Shown here: piece after piece, positions 1-6,387 of the stretch
Position numbering within the stretch: the first letter of the stretch is position 1
Layout: every line of letters begins with the position of its first letter
DNA from: Gammaproteobacteria bacterium
Lineage (GTDB): Bacteria > Pseudomonadota > Gammaproteobacteria > SZUA-229
Assembly: GCA_013138755.1 (NCBI GenBank)
Contig: WTCC01000247.1
Coordinates: 1-6,387, forward strand
Length of the DNA: 6,387 nucleotides
Direction: 5' to 3'
Notes under the pieces: generated by a model
The model's input: only the letters and a program-made list of their open reading frames with translations
What the model was told of the DNA's origin: nothing
Database searches by the model: none
Program-made: the position numbers and the translations under genes

Positions 1-755
1 ACCTTGGCTGAAACGAGTCTGGAATTTAGACGGATATCCAATGATTGCTTTTTAAAACTTCGCTTCGCCAGAGTCGCCAGCTTATTATCGACCATGGGCA
101 AAAAGTCTTGCATCGCTTCGAGCAATACGACTTGAGAACCCAGCCTCGACCATACACTACCCAACTCGAGCCCGATCGCACCCGCGCCGATAATACCCAA
201 GCGCTGCGGCACCTCATCCAGTTCCAGAGCGCCAGCAGAATCAAGAATATAGTTATCCTTTAACATAGCTTGCTGCATACGGATAGGTGATGAGCCCGTT
301 GCAATAATAATATGCTCTGCTGTTAGCTCTTCAATTTTTTTTCGCGTTTTACGTTTCACAATTTCTATCGTATTTTCGGTGGTGATCTTCGCGCGGCCGT
401 GGATCAAATCGACTCCATTTGCTTTAAACAAAGCTTGGATACCTTGCGTTAGCTCTTGCACCACCTGATATTTTCTAGCCTGCATGGTGCCAACATCCAC
501 CGCTAGCGATGAAACAGAAATACCATGCTGAGCAAAGTTATTATCTGCCTGCTGATACAGATGCGAAGATTCAAGTAAGGCTTTTGACGGAATACAACCC
601 ACATTCAGACAGGTACCGCCTAATGATGGCTCGCCTTTATGGTTAAGCCACTCATCAACACATACCGTTTTTAGACCTAATTGCGCACAACGAATAGCCG
701 CAACATAACCGGCCGGTCCTGCACCGATGACCACCACATCATAGTTTAATGACAT
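1..755 (-). CDS. lpd: Dihydrolipoyl dehydrogenase (E3 of 2-oxoglutarate dehydrogenase), C-terminus beyond the window
   Basis: This flavoprotein reoxidises the dihydrolipoyl group carried by SucB and passes the electrons through FAD to NAD+. The 251 complete codons visible stay open to the window edge. They begin MSLNYDVVVIGAGPAGYVAA, with the FAD-binding GxGxxG at residues 11-16. The redox disulfide site GGTCLNVGCIPSK follows, with Cys49 and Cys54. ATGSSP at 152-157 closes the FAD domain. A second dinucleotide fold has GAGAIG at 190-195, and an acidic Glu213 at the end of its second strand fits NAD rather than NADP. The remaining NAD domain and the interface domain with the catalytic His-Glu pair (family about 475 residues) lie outside. 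The ATG is 2 bp after the sucB stop, with no clear Shine-Dalgarno of its own, so translational coupling is likely. The FAD-site context (an inserted WLNHKGEPS stretch before GGTC) matches the beta/gamma-proteobacterial E3 type. Identity is near certain; assignment to this complex rests on gene order. Confidence 0.96.
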   Translation of the reverse strand, partial: MSLNYDVVVIGAGPAGYVAAIRCAQLGLKTVCVDEWLNHKGEPSLGGTCLNVGCIPSKALLESSHLYQQADNNFAQHGISVSSLAVDVGTMQARKYQVVQELTQGIQALFKANGVDLIHGRAKITTENTIEIVKRKTRKKIEELTAEHIIIATGSSPIRMQQAMLKDNYILDSAGALELDEVPQRLGIIGAGAIGLELGSVWSRLGSQVVLLEAMQDFLPMVDNKLATLAKRSFKKQSLDIRLNSRLVSAK

Positions 756-757
756 CT

Positions 758-1990
758 TTATATACCCAGCAGTAGTCGTGAAGGATCTTCCAGCAACTGT
801 TTGATAGTAACCAAAAACTGTACAGCACTCTTACCATCAACTAATCGATGATCATATGATAGAGCAAGATACATCATCGGTAGCACAATAATTTCGCCAT
901 CGACCACCATCGCACGCTCGGTAATATTATGCATACCTAAGATCGCACTCTGTGGAGGATTAAGAATCGGTGTTGATAACATTGAACCAAATACACCACC
1001 GTTAGAGATAGTAAAAGTACCACCAGTGATATCTTCGATAGATAAACTGTTTGTCATCGCTTTATTCGCATAATCTACGATCGACTGTTCAATCTCTGCA
1101 ATGGAAAGCGTATCTGCATCACGCACGATGGGCACTACCAGACCATTAGGCCCTGAGACAGCAACACCGATATCATAAAACCCATGATAAACAATATCAC
1201 CACCATCGATCGATGCATTAATTTCCGGAAACCTTTTCAAGGCCTCGACACAAACCTGTACAAAAAACGACATAAACCCGAGACGCACACCAAATCTTTT
1301 CTCGAAAGACTCTTTATATCGTGAACGCAACTCCATCACTGGTTTCATATTGACTTCATTAAATGTAGTCAGAATTGCCGCTTCACTCTGTGACTGCAGC
1401 AGACGCTCGGCGATACGTGCACGTAATCGTGTCATCGGTACTCGGCGCTCCAACCTTTCACCGGAGGCCATTGGCTTTATTTCTGCCTTTGGCACTACTG
1501 TTTGTTGTTGTGGCGGCGCAGAATCGGCTTCACTATCAGTTAGATCGGCTAGATATTTCTCCACATCTTTTTTGATTATCCTGCCGTCTTTACCACTACC
1601 GACTAACTGCCGTTCATCGACTGAATTTTCAGCAACCATTTTTCTTACAGACGGGCTCATCGCAGCAACTTCCTTACTCACCACACTATTATTTATACTC
1701 TGATCAACATCAGCCTTATCCGACTGCACTGTTTTCGACGCGACAGCAGATGATGAATTATCAATCACCGCCAACAACTGACCAGCGGTGACTGTATCAC
1801 CAACAGAAAATAAAATTTCTTTCACCACTCCCTGTTTGATGGTTGGCACTTCCAGAATAACCTTGTCGGTTTCGAGATCAACCAGAACCTCATCGACATC
1901 GATCGACTCGCCAACCTGTTTATACCAGTTAGCGATAACGGCATCAGCAACAGATTCCGGTAACACAGGTACTTTTATTTCGATGCTCAT
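758..1990 (-). CDS. sucB: Dihydrolipoyllysine-residue succinyltransferase (E2 of 2-oxoglutarate dehydrogenase)
   Basis: This is the core subunit of the complex, transferring succinyl from its lipoyl arm to CoA. The 410-residue product is close to the 405 of E. coli SucB. A single lipoyl domain spans about residues 2-77, with the lipoylated lysine expected at Lys43 in DLETDKV. A polar, Ser/Val-rich linker (78-108) follows, then the peripheral-subunit-binding domain at about 110-147 ([10 protein letters not shown] through GSGKDGRI). A second linker with a short PPQQQ run leads to the acyltransferase domain (about 180-410). This contains [10 protein letters not shown] at 323-332 and the catalytic SYDHRLVDG, with His381 and Asp385. 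I chose the ATG at 1990 because [13 protein letters not shown] is the normal start of the lipoyl domain. The frame stays open upstream to 2116, but that extension lies inside sucA and has no domain content. The gene starts 16 bp after the sucA stop and ends 2 bp before lpd. Confidence 0.98.
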   Translation of the reverse strand: MSIEIKVPVLPESVADAVIANWYKQVGESIDVDEVLVDLETDKVILEVPTIKQGVVKEILFSVGDTVTAGQLLAVIDNSSSAVASKTVQSDKADVDQSINNSVVSKEVAAMSPSVRKMVAENSVDERQLVGSGKDGRIIKKDVEKYLADLTDSEADSAPPQQQTVVPKAEIKPMASGERLERRVPMTRLRARIAERLLQSQSEAAILTTFNEVNMKPVMELRSRYKESFEKRFGVRLGFMSFFVQVCVEALKRFPEINASIDGGDIVYHGFYDIGVAVSGPNGLVVPIVRDADTLSIAEIEQSIVDYANKAMTNSLSIEDITGGTFTISNGGVFGSMLSTPILNPPQSAILGMHNITERAMVVDGEIIVLPMMYLALSYDHRLVDGKSAVQFLVTIKQLLEDPSRLLLGI

Positions 1991-1991
1991 G

Positions 1992-2010
1992 CTCTTATCT
2001 ATACTCTTAT
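1992..2010 (-). promoter_or_regulatory. sucB ribosome-binding region with a doubled ATAAGAG
   Basis: On the coding strand, the 7-mer ATAAGAG occurs twice with a 12-nt period (positions 2010-2004 and 1998-1992), just before the sucB ATG at 1990. The upstream copy overlaps the sucA stop codon. AAGAG in the near copy sits only 1 nt from the ATG and in the far copy 13 nt away, so neither has the usual 5-9 nt spacing. Initiation probably leans on ribosomes finishing sucA. That last point is inference. Confidence 0.4.
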
Positions 2011-4886
2011 TCTTTAATATCGAGGGCGTTATTAATAATTGTCTGCTGCTGTATGGCGTGTAGTCTCGCTGAACCCACCGCTGGCGCAGAGGATGGCTCC
2101 CTGCCAACATAACCAAGCTGCCAACGTGGATTTAAAAATGCAGGGATACGGAGTTTACTAAAATCCCAGGCACCCTGGTTTTTTGGCTCTTCCTGACACC
2201 ATATCAGCTCATTCGTATTTGCATACTGATCAAGTAGAGCATCTAACTGCTCTCCTGGAAAAGGATATATCTGCTCTATGCGTAATATCGCAATGTCATG
2301 TATCCGCGCCAGCCTTCTGGCTTCCAGTAATTCATAATAAATCTTACCGCTACAGATAACCACACGCCTGACTTCATTATTCTGCAACTCATCAACTTCA
2401 GGTAAAACCCAGCTGAATTGCCCATGCGTTAGATCATCTAATGTACTGACACACAGCTTGTGACGCAATAAACTTTTTGGTGTCATGACGATAAGCGGTT
2501 TACGGCAATTACGAACCATCTGTCTCCTTATCATATGGAACATCTGTGCTGGTGTACTCGGCACGCATACCTGCATATTATGCACAGAACACAGCTGCAG
2601 ATAACGTTCTAATCGCGCTGATGAATGTTCTGCACCCTGTCCCTCGAACCCGTGCGGCAACAGCATGACCAAACCACTCGCTTTGCCCCACTTGTGCTCG
2701 CCCGCTGAAATAAACTGATCGATAACCACCTGAGCACCGTTGGCAAAATCACCGAACTGCGCCTCCCATAGTACAAGAGTTTTAGGCTCAGTCGTCGAAA
2801 ACCCATACTCAAAAGCTAAAACTGCAGCCTCGGACAATAGTGAATCAAATACTCTAAAGTTATGCGCATCACTACCTAATTCTCTTAACGGGCAATAAGA
2901 CGAACCATCCAGTTGATTATGTAATACCGCATGTCGATGAAAAAATGTTCCTCGCCCGCTATCCTGCCCCGCCAGTCGGACAGAGTTACCCTGTATCAGC
3001 AATGTGCCATACGCCAATAATTCAGCATAACCCCAATCGATAGACAACGCGCCAGCCGTCATCTTATGTCTATCAGCAACGATTTTTTCAACACGAGCCT
3101 GCAGTTGAAAACCTGGCGGAACCTGATTCATCGCATCTGCCACTTCACGAAGCGTTTTTAATGGTACGGTGGTATCGACATCTTGCAGTATCGAGTCAGA
3201 AACATACTTACCCCATTTAACATGTGTCGATAGATCAGCCTTAAACTCAGGCAATTTGTGCGGCACCACACATTCACCCGATTCTAAAATCTTGCGCACG
3301 CTGTGCGACATGATTTCACATTGCTCTTGCGTCAAAACTTTTTCATCAACAATCTTTTTCGCATAAAGCGTTCGAGTACTTTCCAGTGCTCGGATCTTTT
3401 TGTACATCATCGGCTGCGTTGCAGACGGTTCATCCGCCTCGTTATGACCATGCCGGCGGTAACACACCATATCGATGACTACATCTTTCTTGAACTTATT
3501 ACGAAATTCCAACGCGATACGCGTCACCATCACAACAGCTTCAGGGTCATCCGCATTAACATGAAAAATCGGTGCGCCGACCATCTTTGCGATGTCGGTA
3601 CAATAATACGTTGACCTCGCGTCATGCTGCGCGCTGGTAGTAAAACCAATCTGATTATTGATGATGATATGCACAGTACCATGCGTCAGATAACCTCGAG
3701 ATTGAGACATCTGCAAGGTTTCCATGACGACACCTTGTCCCGAAAACGCGGCATCACCATGAATCTGCACGGGGATAACCTCATTACCTTCCCTGTCACC
3801 CCGGCGCCATTGTCTGGCGCGGACAGAACCTTCAACAACAGGCCCAACAATTTCCAGATGCGAAGGGTTGAAGGCAACCGCTAGATGAACAGGTCCTCCA
3901 GGCGTATCCATATCTGATGAAAAACCCAGATGGTATTTAACATCACCGGTCAGTTCACTAACTTCTTTTGTTCCCTCAAACTCACTGAACAATTCATGTG
4001 GTGTCTTGCCCAATATGTTAACGAGCACGTTTAGACGTCCACGATGTGCCATACCGATCACAACTTCTTTAATCTTCTGTGTGCCGGCAAACTGCACCAA
4101 CTCATCCAGCAAAGGAATTAGAGACTCACCACCTTCTAAAGAGAAACGTTTTTGGCCAACATATTTTGAATGCAGATACCGCTCCAATCCTTCCGCATCG
4201 GTTAATTGCTGAAGGATGTTTATCTTCTCAACTTCATTCAATCTTGCTTGACCGCGTGTAGTCTCGAGACGTTTTTGCAACCAGCGTTTTTCCGACGTCT
4301 CAGTAATGTGCATGTATTCTGAGCCGATCGAACCACAATATGTCTGTTGCACGATCTGAAATATCTGACTCAACGGTAGTGCTTCTGCACCTGAGAGCGA
4401 CCCCGTATCAAAGACCAGATCAAAGTCATCTTCTGACAGACCGTGATAATCCAATGATAATTCAGCCACGTGGCTTTCTCGGCGACCGCCCAATGGATTC
4501 AGATCAGCAATCTGATGCCCACGAAATCGATAAGCATTGATTAACTGTAATACCTGAACTTGTTTTTTCTCATGATCATGCCCGGTACGCGATTCAAAAC
4601 CACGAGTGTGCTTCTGCTTTGCGTATTCTAAAAAATAGTTATGAACTTCTCGAGGTGAAACTTCAATATTCAGGTGAGCAGCACCGTTGCCATTAATCGC
4701 ATTACCATTAAGCGGGGGTTTCTTCATAGCAGGCAGACCGTCGAAATACTGTCGCCATGCTGCGTCTAACTGACCGGGATCACTTAAGTAGGTTTCGTAC
4801 AACGACTCTAACCAGGCGGCGCTTTCGCCATAAAATGCCGAACTATCCAATAGTTCTGACATGCCTGCTTTATTTTTACGAGCCAT
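2007..4886 (-). CDS. sucA: 2-oxoglutarate dehydrogenase E1 component
   Basis: This thiamine-diphosphate enzyme decarboxylates 2-oxoglutarate and succinylates the lipoyl group of SucB, the rate-controlling TCA step. The product is 959 residues, against 933 in E. coli. The N-terminal E2-contact segment is at about 9-50 ([15 protein letters not shown]), followed by a Gly/Asn-rich linker (60-68). Active-site motifs are in order: AHRGRLN with His281; [12 protein letters not shown] with His319, each offset by 21 from the E. coli active-site histidines 260 and 298; [12 protein letters not shown] at 376-387, the Mg/ThDP-binding Asp being in this block; NNQIGFTT at 410-417; HVNADDPEA; and [12 protein letters not shown] at 476-487. 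The C-terminal transketolase-like part shows [13 protein letters not shown] (707-719), [17 protein letters not shown] (742-758) and SLLRHK. The ATG at 4886 is preferred because AAGGG lies 6 nt upstream; an alternative ATG at residue 9 has only a weak site. First gene of the suc operon, preceded by 184 bp of non-coding DNA. Confidence 0.99.
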   Translation of the reverse strand: MARKNKAGMSELLDSSAFYGESAAWLESLYETYLSDPGQLDAAWRQYFDGLPAMKKPPLNGNAINGNGAAHLNIEVSPREVHNYFLEYAKQKHTRGFESRTGHDHEKKQVQVLQLINAYRFRGHQIADLNPLGGRRESHVAELSLDYHGLSEDDFDLVFDTGSLSGAEALPLSQIFQIVQQTYCGSIGSEYMHITETSEKRWLQKRLETTRGQARLNEVEKINILQQLTDAEGLERYLHSKYVGQKRFSLEGGESLIPLLDELVQFAGTQKIKEVVIGMAHRGRLNVLVNILGKTPHELFSEFEGTKEVSELTGDVKYHLGFSSDMDTPGGPVHLAVAFNPSHLEIVGPVVEGSVRARQWRRGDREGNEVIPVQIHGDAAFSGQGVVMETLQMSQSRGYLTHGTVHIIINNQIGFTTSAQHDARSTYYCTDIAKMVGAPIFHVNADDPEAVVMVTRIALEFRNKFKKDVVIDMVCYRRHGHNEADEPSATQPMMYKKIRALESTRTLYAKKIVDEKVLTQEQCEIMSHSVRKILESGECVVPHKLPEFKADLSTHVKWGKYVSDSILQDVDTTVPLKTLREVADAMNQVPPGFQLQARVEKIVADRHKMTAGALSIDWGYAELLAYGTLLIQGNSVRLAGQDSGRGTFFHRHAVLHNQLDGSSYCPLRELGSDAHNFRVFDSLLSEAAVLAFEYGFSTTEPKTLVLWEAQFGDFANGAQVVIDQFISAGEHKWGKASGLVMLLPHGFEGQGAEHSSARLERYLQLCSVHNMQVCVPSTPAQMFHMIRRQMVRNCRKPLIVMTPKSLLRHKLCVSTLDDLTHGQFSWVLPEVDELQNNEVRRVVICSGKIYYELLEARRLARIHDIAILRIEQIYPFPGEQLDALLDQYANTNELIWCQEEPKNQGAWDFSKLRIPAFLNPRWQLGYVGREPSSAPAVGSARLHAIQQQTIINNALDIKE

Positions 4887-4892
4887 CTCACA

Positions 4893-4897
4893 CCCTT
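4893..4897 (-). promoter_or_regulatory. sucA Shine-Dalgarno
   Basis: AAGGG on the coding strand sits 6 nt before the ATG at 4886. It is the clearest ribosome-binding site in the window and decides between the two candidate sucA starts. Confidence 0.7.
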
Positions 4898-4914
4898 GAT
4901 AACCATTACTGAAA

Positions 4915-4933
4915 TTGTGGCGTTAGCTCACAA
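4915..4933. promoter_or_regulatory. TTGTG/CACAA inverted repeat upstream of sucA
   Basis: A perfect 5-bp inverted repeat (TTGTG at 4915-4919, CACAA at 4929-4933) with a 9-bp spacer lies 29 bp before the sucA start. It resembles a CRP-type half-site pair, but TGTGA on the coding strand is followed by CCACA after 7 rather than TCACA after 6 bases, so it is not a good CRP site. On the coding strand it also overlaps a weak promoter-like pair, TTGTGA (4933-4928), 17-nt spacer, AGTAAT (4910-4905), each 4 of 6 to consensus. That pair would leave a leader of only about a dozen bases. A role as operator is inference. Confidence 0.25.
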
Positions 4934-4970
4934 CAGATTTATCTTTATCTACACTTATTATTAGCTCAAA
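4934..4970 (-). promoter_or_regulatory. AT-rich candidate promoter segment for the suc operon
   Basis: The coding strand here is markedly AT-rich (a TAATAATAAG stretch and a GATAAAGATAAA stretch). It contains a weak sigma70-like pair: TTGAGC at 4969-4964, a 16-nt spacer, TAAAGA at 4947-4942. The match is 4 of 6 and 3 of 6. It is placed sensibly between the putative terminator and the sucA start, but no strong promoter can be read by eye. Confidence 0.25.
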
Positions 4971-4977
4971 CAGCCTG

Positions 4978-5038
4978 AAATAACAGGTCTCAGCCGTTTA
5001 TTAAACTAATTTTTATCCATGTTTAAGGGCTGAGCCTG
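4978..5038 (-). terminator. Candidate intrinsic terminator after the Nudix gene, with a large structured loop
   Basis: Read on the coding strand, CAGGCTCAGCC (5038-5028) pairs with GGCTGAG-A-CCTG (4995-4984), an 11-bp stem with one bulged base. It is followed by TTATTT (4983-4978), an incomplete T-tract. The 32-nt loop holds a second pair of arms, GTTTAA and TTAAAC (5021-5026 with 5001-5006). The opposite strand has no T-tract after the stem, so the orientation fits termination of transcripts coming from the Nudix gene, whose stop is 32 nt upstream. The large loop is atypical of intrinsic terminators, so a regulatory or 3'-end-stabilising role is possible. Confidence 0.4.
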
Positions 5039-5070
5039 ACTGACTAACCCACTCTATCTTTAAACACTCG

Positions 5071-5538
5071 TTAGGTACTCGACAATATCTGAGCTGCGCT
5101 ATGAGTATCATAAATATCTTGTTGATGCGACTCAGACTGTTGAGCGATTAGAATTTCTATCGGCCGAAACAGTGGCATAGGTAGATGTCGATAATCAAAC
5201 CACTGCCAAACTTCACATTTGTCGGGCTCTAGCACCTGCGCTTCACCCGAATCATAATCACAAGAAACAAACAGTGTAATGTATTGATGCGAACCGACAA
5301 GAAAGGTTTTATCTGTAAAACTCAGATGGCGTAAAGCTTTAACCTTTAATCCTGTTTCTTCCAGGACTTCTCGCGCAGCACACCCGATAACCGTCTCATC
5401 ATTCTCAAGATGTCCGCCCGGAAATTGCCAGCAGACACTATGACCATCCGATACACGCTTGCCGAGTAACAATTGCTTGTCGCGCCATACCAGCACACCA
5501 ACACCTATTATGGGTCTGGACGATTTTTTAGATGACAT
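5071..5538 (-). CDS. Nudix hydrolase, NUDT15/NUDT1-like nucleotide diphosphatase
   Basis: A 155-residue Nudix protein that should hydrolyse a nucleoside di- or triphosphate, or a related compound, with a divalent metal. The Nudix box GX5EX7REUXEEXGU is complete at residues 42-64: Gly42, Glu48, then REVLEETGL from Arg56, with the metal-binding glutamates Glu57, Glu60 and Glu61. WQFPGGHLE before the box and a PDKCEVWQWFDYRHLP stretch (about 104-119) after it resemble the NUDT15/plant NUDT1 group, where 8-oxo-dGTP, NADH and dihydroneopterin triphosphate are known substrates. The real substrate cannot be told from sequence. The ATG at 5538 keeps the first beta strand (IIGVGVLVW) intact, and an in-frame stop lies 27 bp upstream, ruling out a longer ATG start. 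No Shine-Dalgarno is visible, so coupling to the GGDEF gene 37 bp upstream may matter. A stem-loop follows the stop. Confidence 0.9.
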   Translation of the reverse strand: MSSKKSSRPIIGVGVLVWRDKQLLLGKRVSDGHSVCWQFPGGHLENDETVIGCAAREVLEETGLKVKALRHLSFTDKTFLVGSHQYITLFVSCDYDSGEAQVLEPDKCEVWQWFDYRHLPMPLFRPIEILIAQQSESHQQDIYDTHSAAQILSST

Positions 5539-5575
5539 TATTGAGCGTGATGAAATCTGACCGGATTAAACATCT

Positions 5576-6387
5576 TCATTTTATTTTAGTCGAGTCACTA
5601 ACGGCAACTTCCACACGGTCTCTGCCCTTATGTTTTGCGTGATACATCGCCACATCTGCAGCAGCAATCATTATATCCAACGTGTCTCCAGGAGCTCTGG
5701 TTGATATCCCCAACGAAATGGTGACATTAGGTAGCTGCTTTTCATTGATCATACCAAGGTCTGCTTTACCAACATTTTCTCGTAATCGCTCGGCAATAAA
5801 TTTAGCGTTTACCACATTGGTCTCCGGCAGCAGTACAGCAAATTCCTCACCACCGAACCGCGCCACCATATCATTGGGTCGTAACGGACTACGGATTGAT
5901 TTAGCAACCGTCATCAACACCTGATCACCCGCAAGATGACCGAAGTCATCATTGTATTGTTTGAAATTATCGATATCGATCATGATAAGTGAAAGCGGTA
6001 ACTGATCACGTTCACTGCGCTTCACCTCGCGATCAAATGCATCATCCAGCCAACCACGGTTATGCAATCCAGTTAACGCATCAGTCATTGCATAACGCTG
6101 ATACTTACGTTGCATCTCCAGACTATCCGCAATAACAAGATTACTATACCGGACGCGCTCAGACATAATGTACAGTAGATTTCTGGAGATCTCATGTGAA
6201 GCACTAATCATACGCCACAAGATTTCTCGTTCTATCACGAGCACCATCGTTTCTTCCGATGCACTTATTTTTTCATATGGTATGCGACTGTCTATGATAG
6301 ACATTTCACCAACACATTCACCTGGCTCAACTGTGGCAAATGGAATATCGTCATACTGAGACAACTGAATGACCAGTCGACCTTTAA
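5576..6387 (-). CDS. Diguanylate cyclase with an N-terminal cyclic-nucleotide-binding-like domain, N-terminus beyond the window
   Basis: The C-terminal part of a GGDEF protein that should make c-di-GMP from two GTP. The frame is open to the right edge (269 complete residues visible), so the start is outside; a TTG at 6364 is internal. Visible residues about 1-75 are the end of a cNMP-binding/CRP-like beta-roll (PGECVGEMSIID) and its following helix (SHEISRNLLYIMSERVRYSN). The canonical Arg of the phosphate-binding cassette seems to be replaced: the position reads IPY. A short helical linker leads to the GGDEF domain, which opens TDALTGLHNR and has the Mg/GTP segment MIDIDNFKQYND. The active-site loop is GGEEF (5854-5840), with an allosteric inhibition site RPND exactly five residues before it (5881-5870). 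The domain ends with AADVAMYHAKHKGRDRV. Catalysis and product feedback should therefore work. No transmembrane segment is visible. The Nudix gene follows after 37 bp. Confidence 0.93.
   Translation of the reverse strand, partial: KGRLVIQLSQYDDIPFATVEPGECVGEMSIIDSRIPYEKISASEETMVLVIEREILWRMISASHEISRNLLYIMSERVRYSNLVIADSLEMQRKYQRYAMTDALTGLHNRGWLDDAFDREVKRSERDQLPLSLIMIDIDNFKQYNDDFGHLAGDQVLMTVAKSIRSPLRPNDMVARFGGEEFAVLLPETNVVNAKFIAERLRENVGKADLGMINEKQLPNVTISLGISTRAPGDTLDIMIAAADVAMYHAKHKGRDRVEVAVSDSTKIK

Noticed and set aside
26..244. Open frames on both strands at the left end (26-244 minus, 45-263 plus)
   Set aside because: The real frame here is lpd, which continues without a stop to position 1 and encodes the GAGAIG NAD-binding motif; the others are out of frame with it.
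1350..1703. A 117-codon open frame on the plus strand
   Set aside because: It lies wholly antisense to sucB, whose lipoyl, binding and catalytic domains are intact. The translation is low-complexity in Ser/Ala/Leu/Arg and resembles no family I recognise.
1991..2116. A 42-residue N-terminal extension of SucB
   Set aside because: It overlaps the end of sucA in another frame and precedes a textbook lipoyl-domain start at 1990, with no domain content of its own.
3303..3614. A 103-codon open frame on the plus strand, and smaller ones at 3169-3366, 3624-3884, 4006-4212 and 4340-4540
   Set aside because: All are antisense to sucA within highly conserved catalytic regions; their translations are shadows without domain features.
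4839..4862. Alternative sucA start at the second ATG (residue 9, position 4862)
   Set aside because: The upstream ATG at 4886 has AAGGG at good spacing, while the internal one has only a weak GCAGG-like site. The choice is not absolute, since conserved sequence begins only near residue 11.
4915..4933. CRP-binding site
   Set aside because: The half-sites are spaced one base too far apart and the second arm is CCACA rather than TCACA, so it was kept only as a generic inverted repeat.
6362..6387. TTG at 6364 as the start of the GGDEF protein
   Set aside because: The frame stays open upstream to the window edge (KGRLVIQ) and a start here would cut the cNMP-binding-like beta-roll in half; the gene is better treated as truncated by the window.
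1..6387. CRISPR arrays, tRNA or rRNA genes, insertion sequences, phage or defence genes
   Set aside because: Almost the whole window is occupied by five intact or edge-cut housekeeping/signalling genes, and the single 184-bp gap shows no repeat array, cloverleaf or transposase signature.

Overview
The window is a stretch of ordinary bacterial core-metabolism DNA in which every gene is read from the minus strand. In transcription order (right to left) it holds a diguanylate cyclase gene cut by the right edge, a small Nudix hydrolase gene, a 184-bp intergenic region, and then sucA, sucB and lpd, the last cut by the left edge. The three suc genes encode the E1, E2 and E3 parts of the 2-oxoglutarate dehydrogenase complex of the TCA cycle. 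The protein types (a long E1o, an E2o with one lipoyl domain, an E3 with the beta/gamma-proteobacterial active-site context) and the moderately AT-leaning base use suggest a gammaproteobacterium outside the enterics. The genus cannot be named from this sequence.

Layout. 5576-6387 is a GGDEF-domain diguanylate cyclase with the end of a cyclic-nucleotide-binding-like domain in front of it; its true start lies beyond the window. 5071-5538 is a Nudix hydrolase of NUDT15/NUDT1 type, 37 bp after the GGDEF stop. 4887-5070 is the only sizeable non-coding gap. It holds a stem-loop with a T-rich tail, placed to end the Nudix transcript, followed by an AT-rich stretch, a short TTGTG/CACAA inverted repeat and the sucA Shine-Dalgarno. 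2007-4886 is sucA, 758-1990 is sucB (16 bp after sucA) and 1-755 is lpd (2 bp after sucB).

The suc genes are packed as one operon that supplies a complete complex: SucA decarboxylates 2-oxoglutarate, SucB passes the succinyl group through its lipoyl lysine to CoA, and Lpd reoxidises the lipoyl group with NAD+. The two upstream genes look like a separate signalling/housekeeping unit, and nothing in the sequence ties them functionally to the dehydrogenase. All expected catalytic motifs are intact and no mobile element, CRISPR array, RNA gene or pseudogene was seen. I found no evidence of a new biological system. The points most worth a second look are the degenerate nucleotide-binding cassette in the GGDEF protein and the structured intergenic region before sucA.
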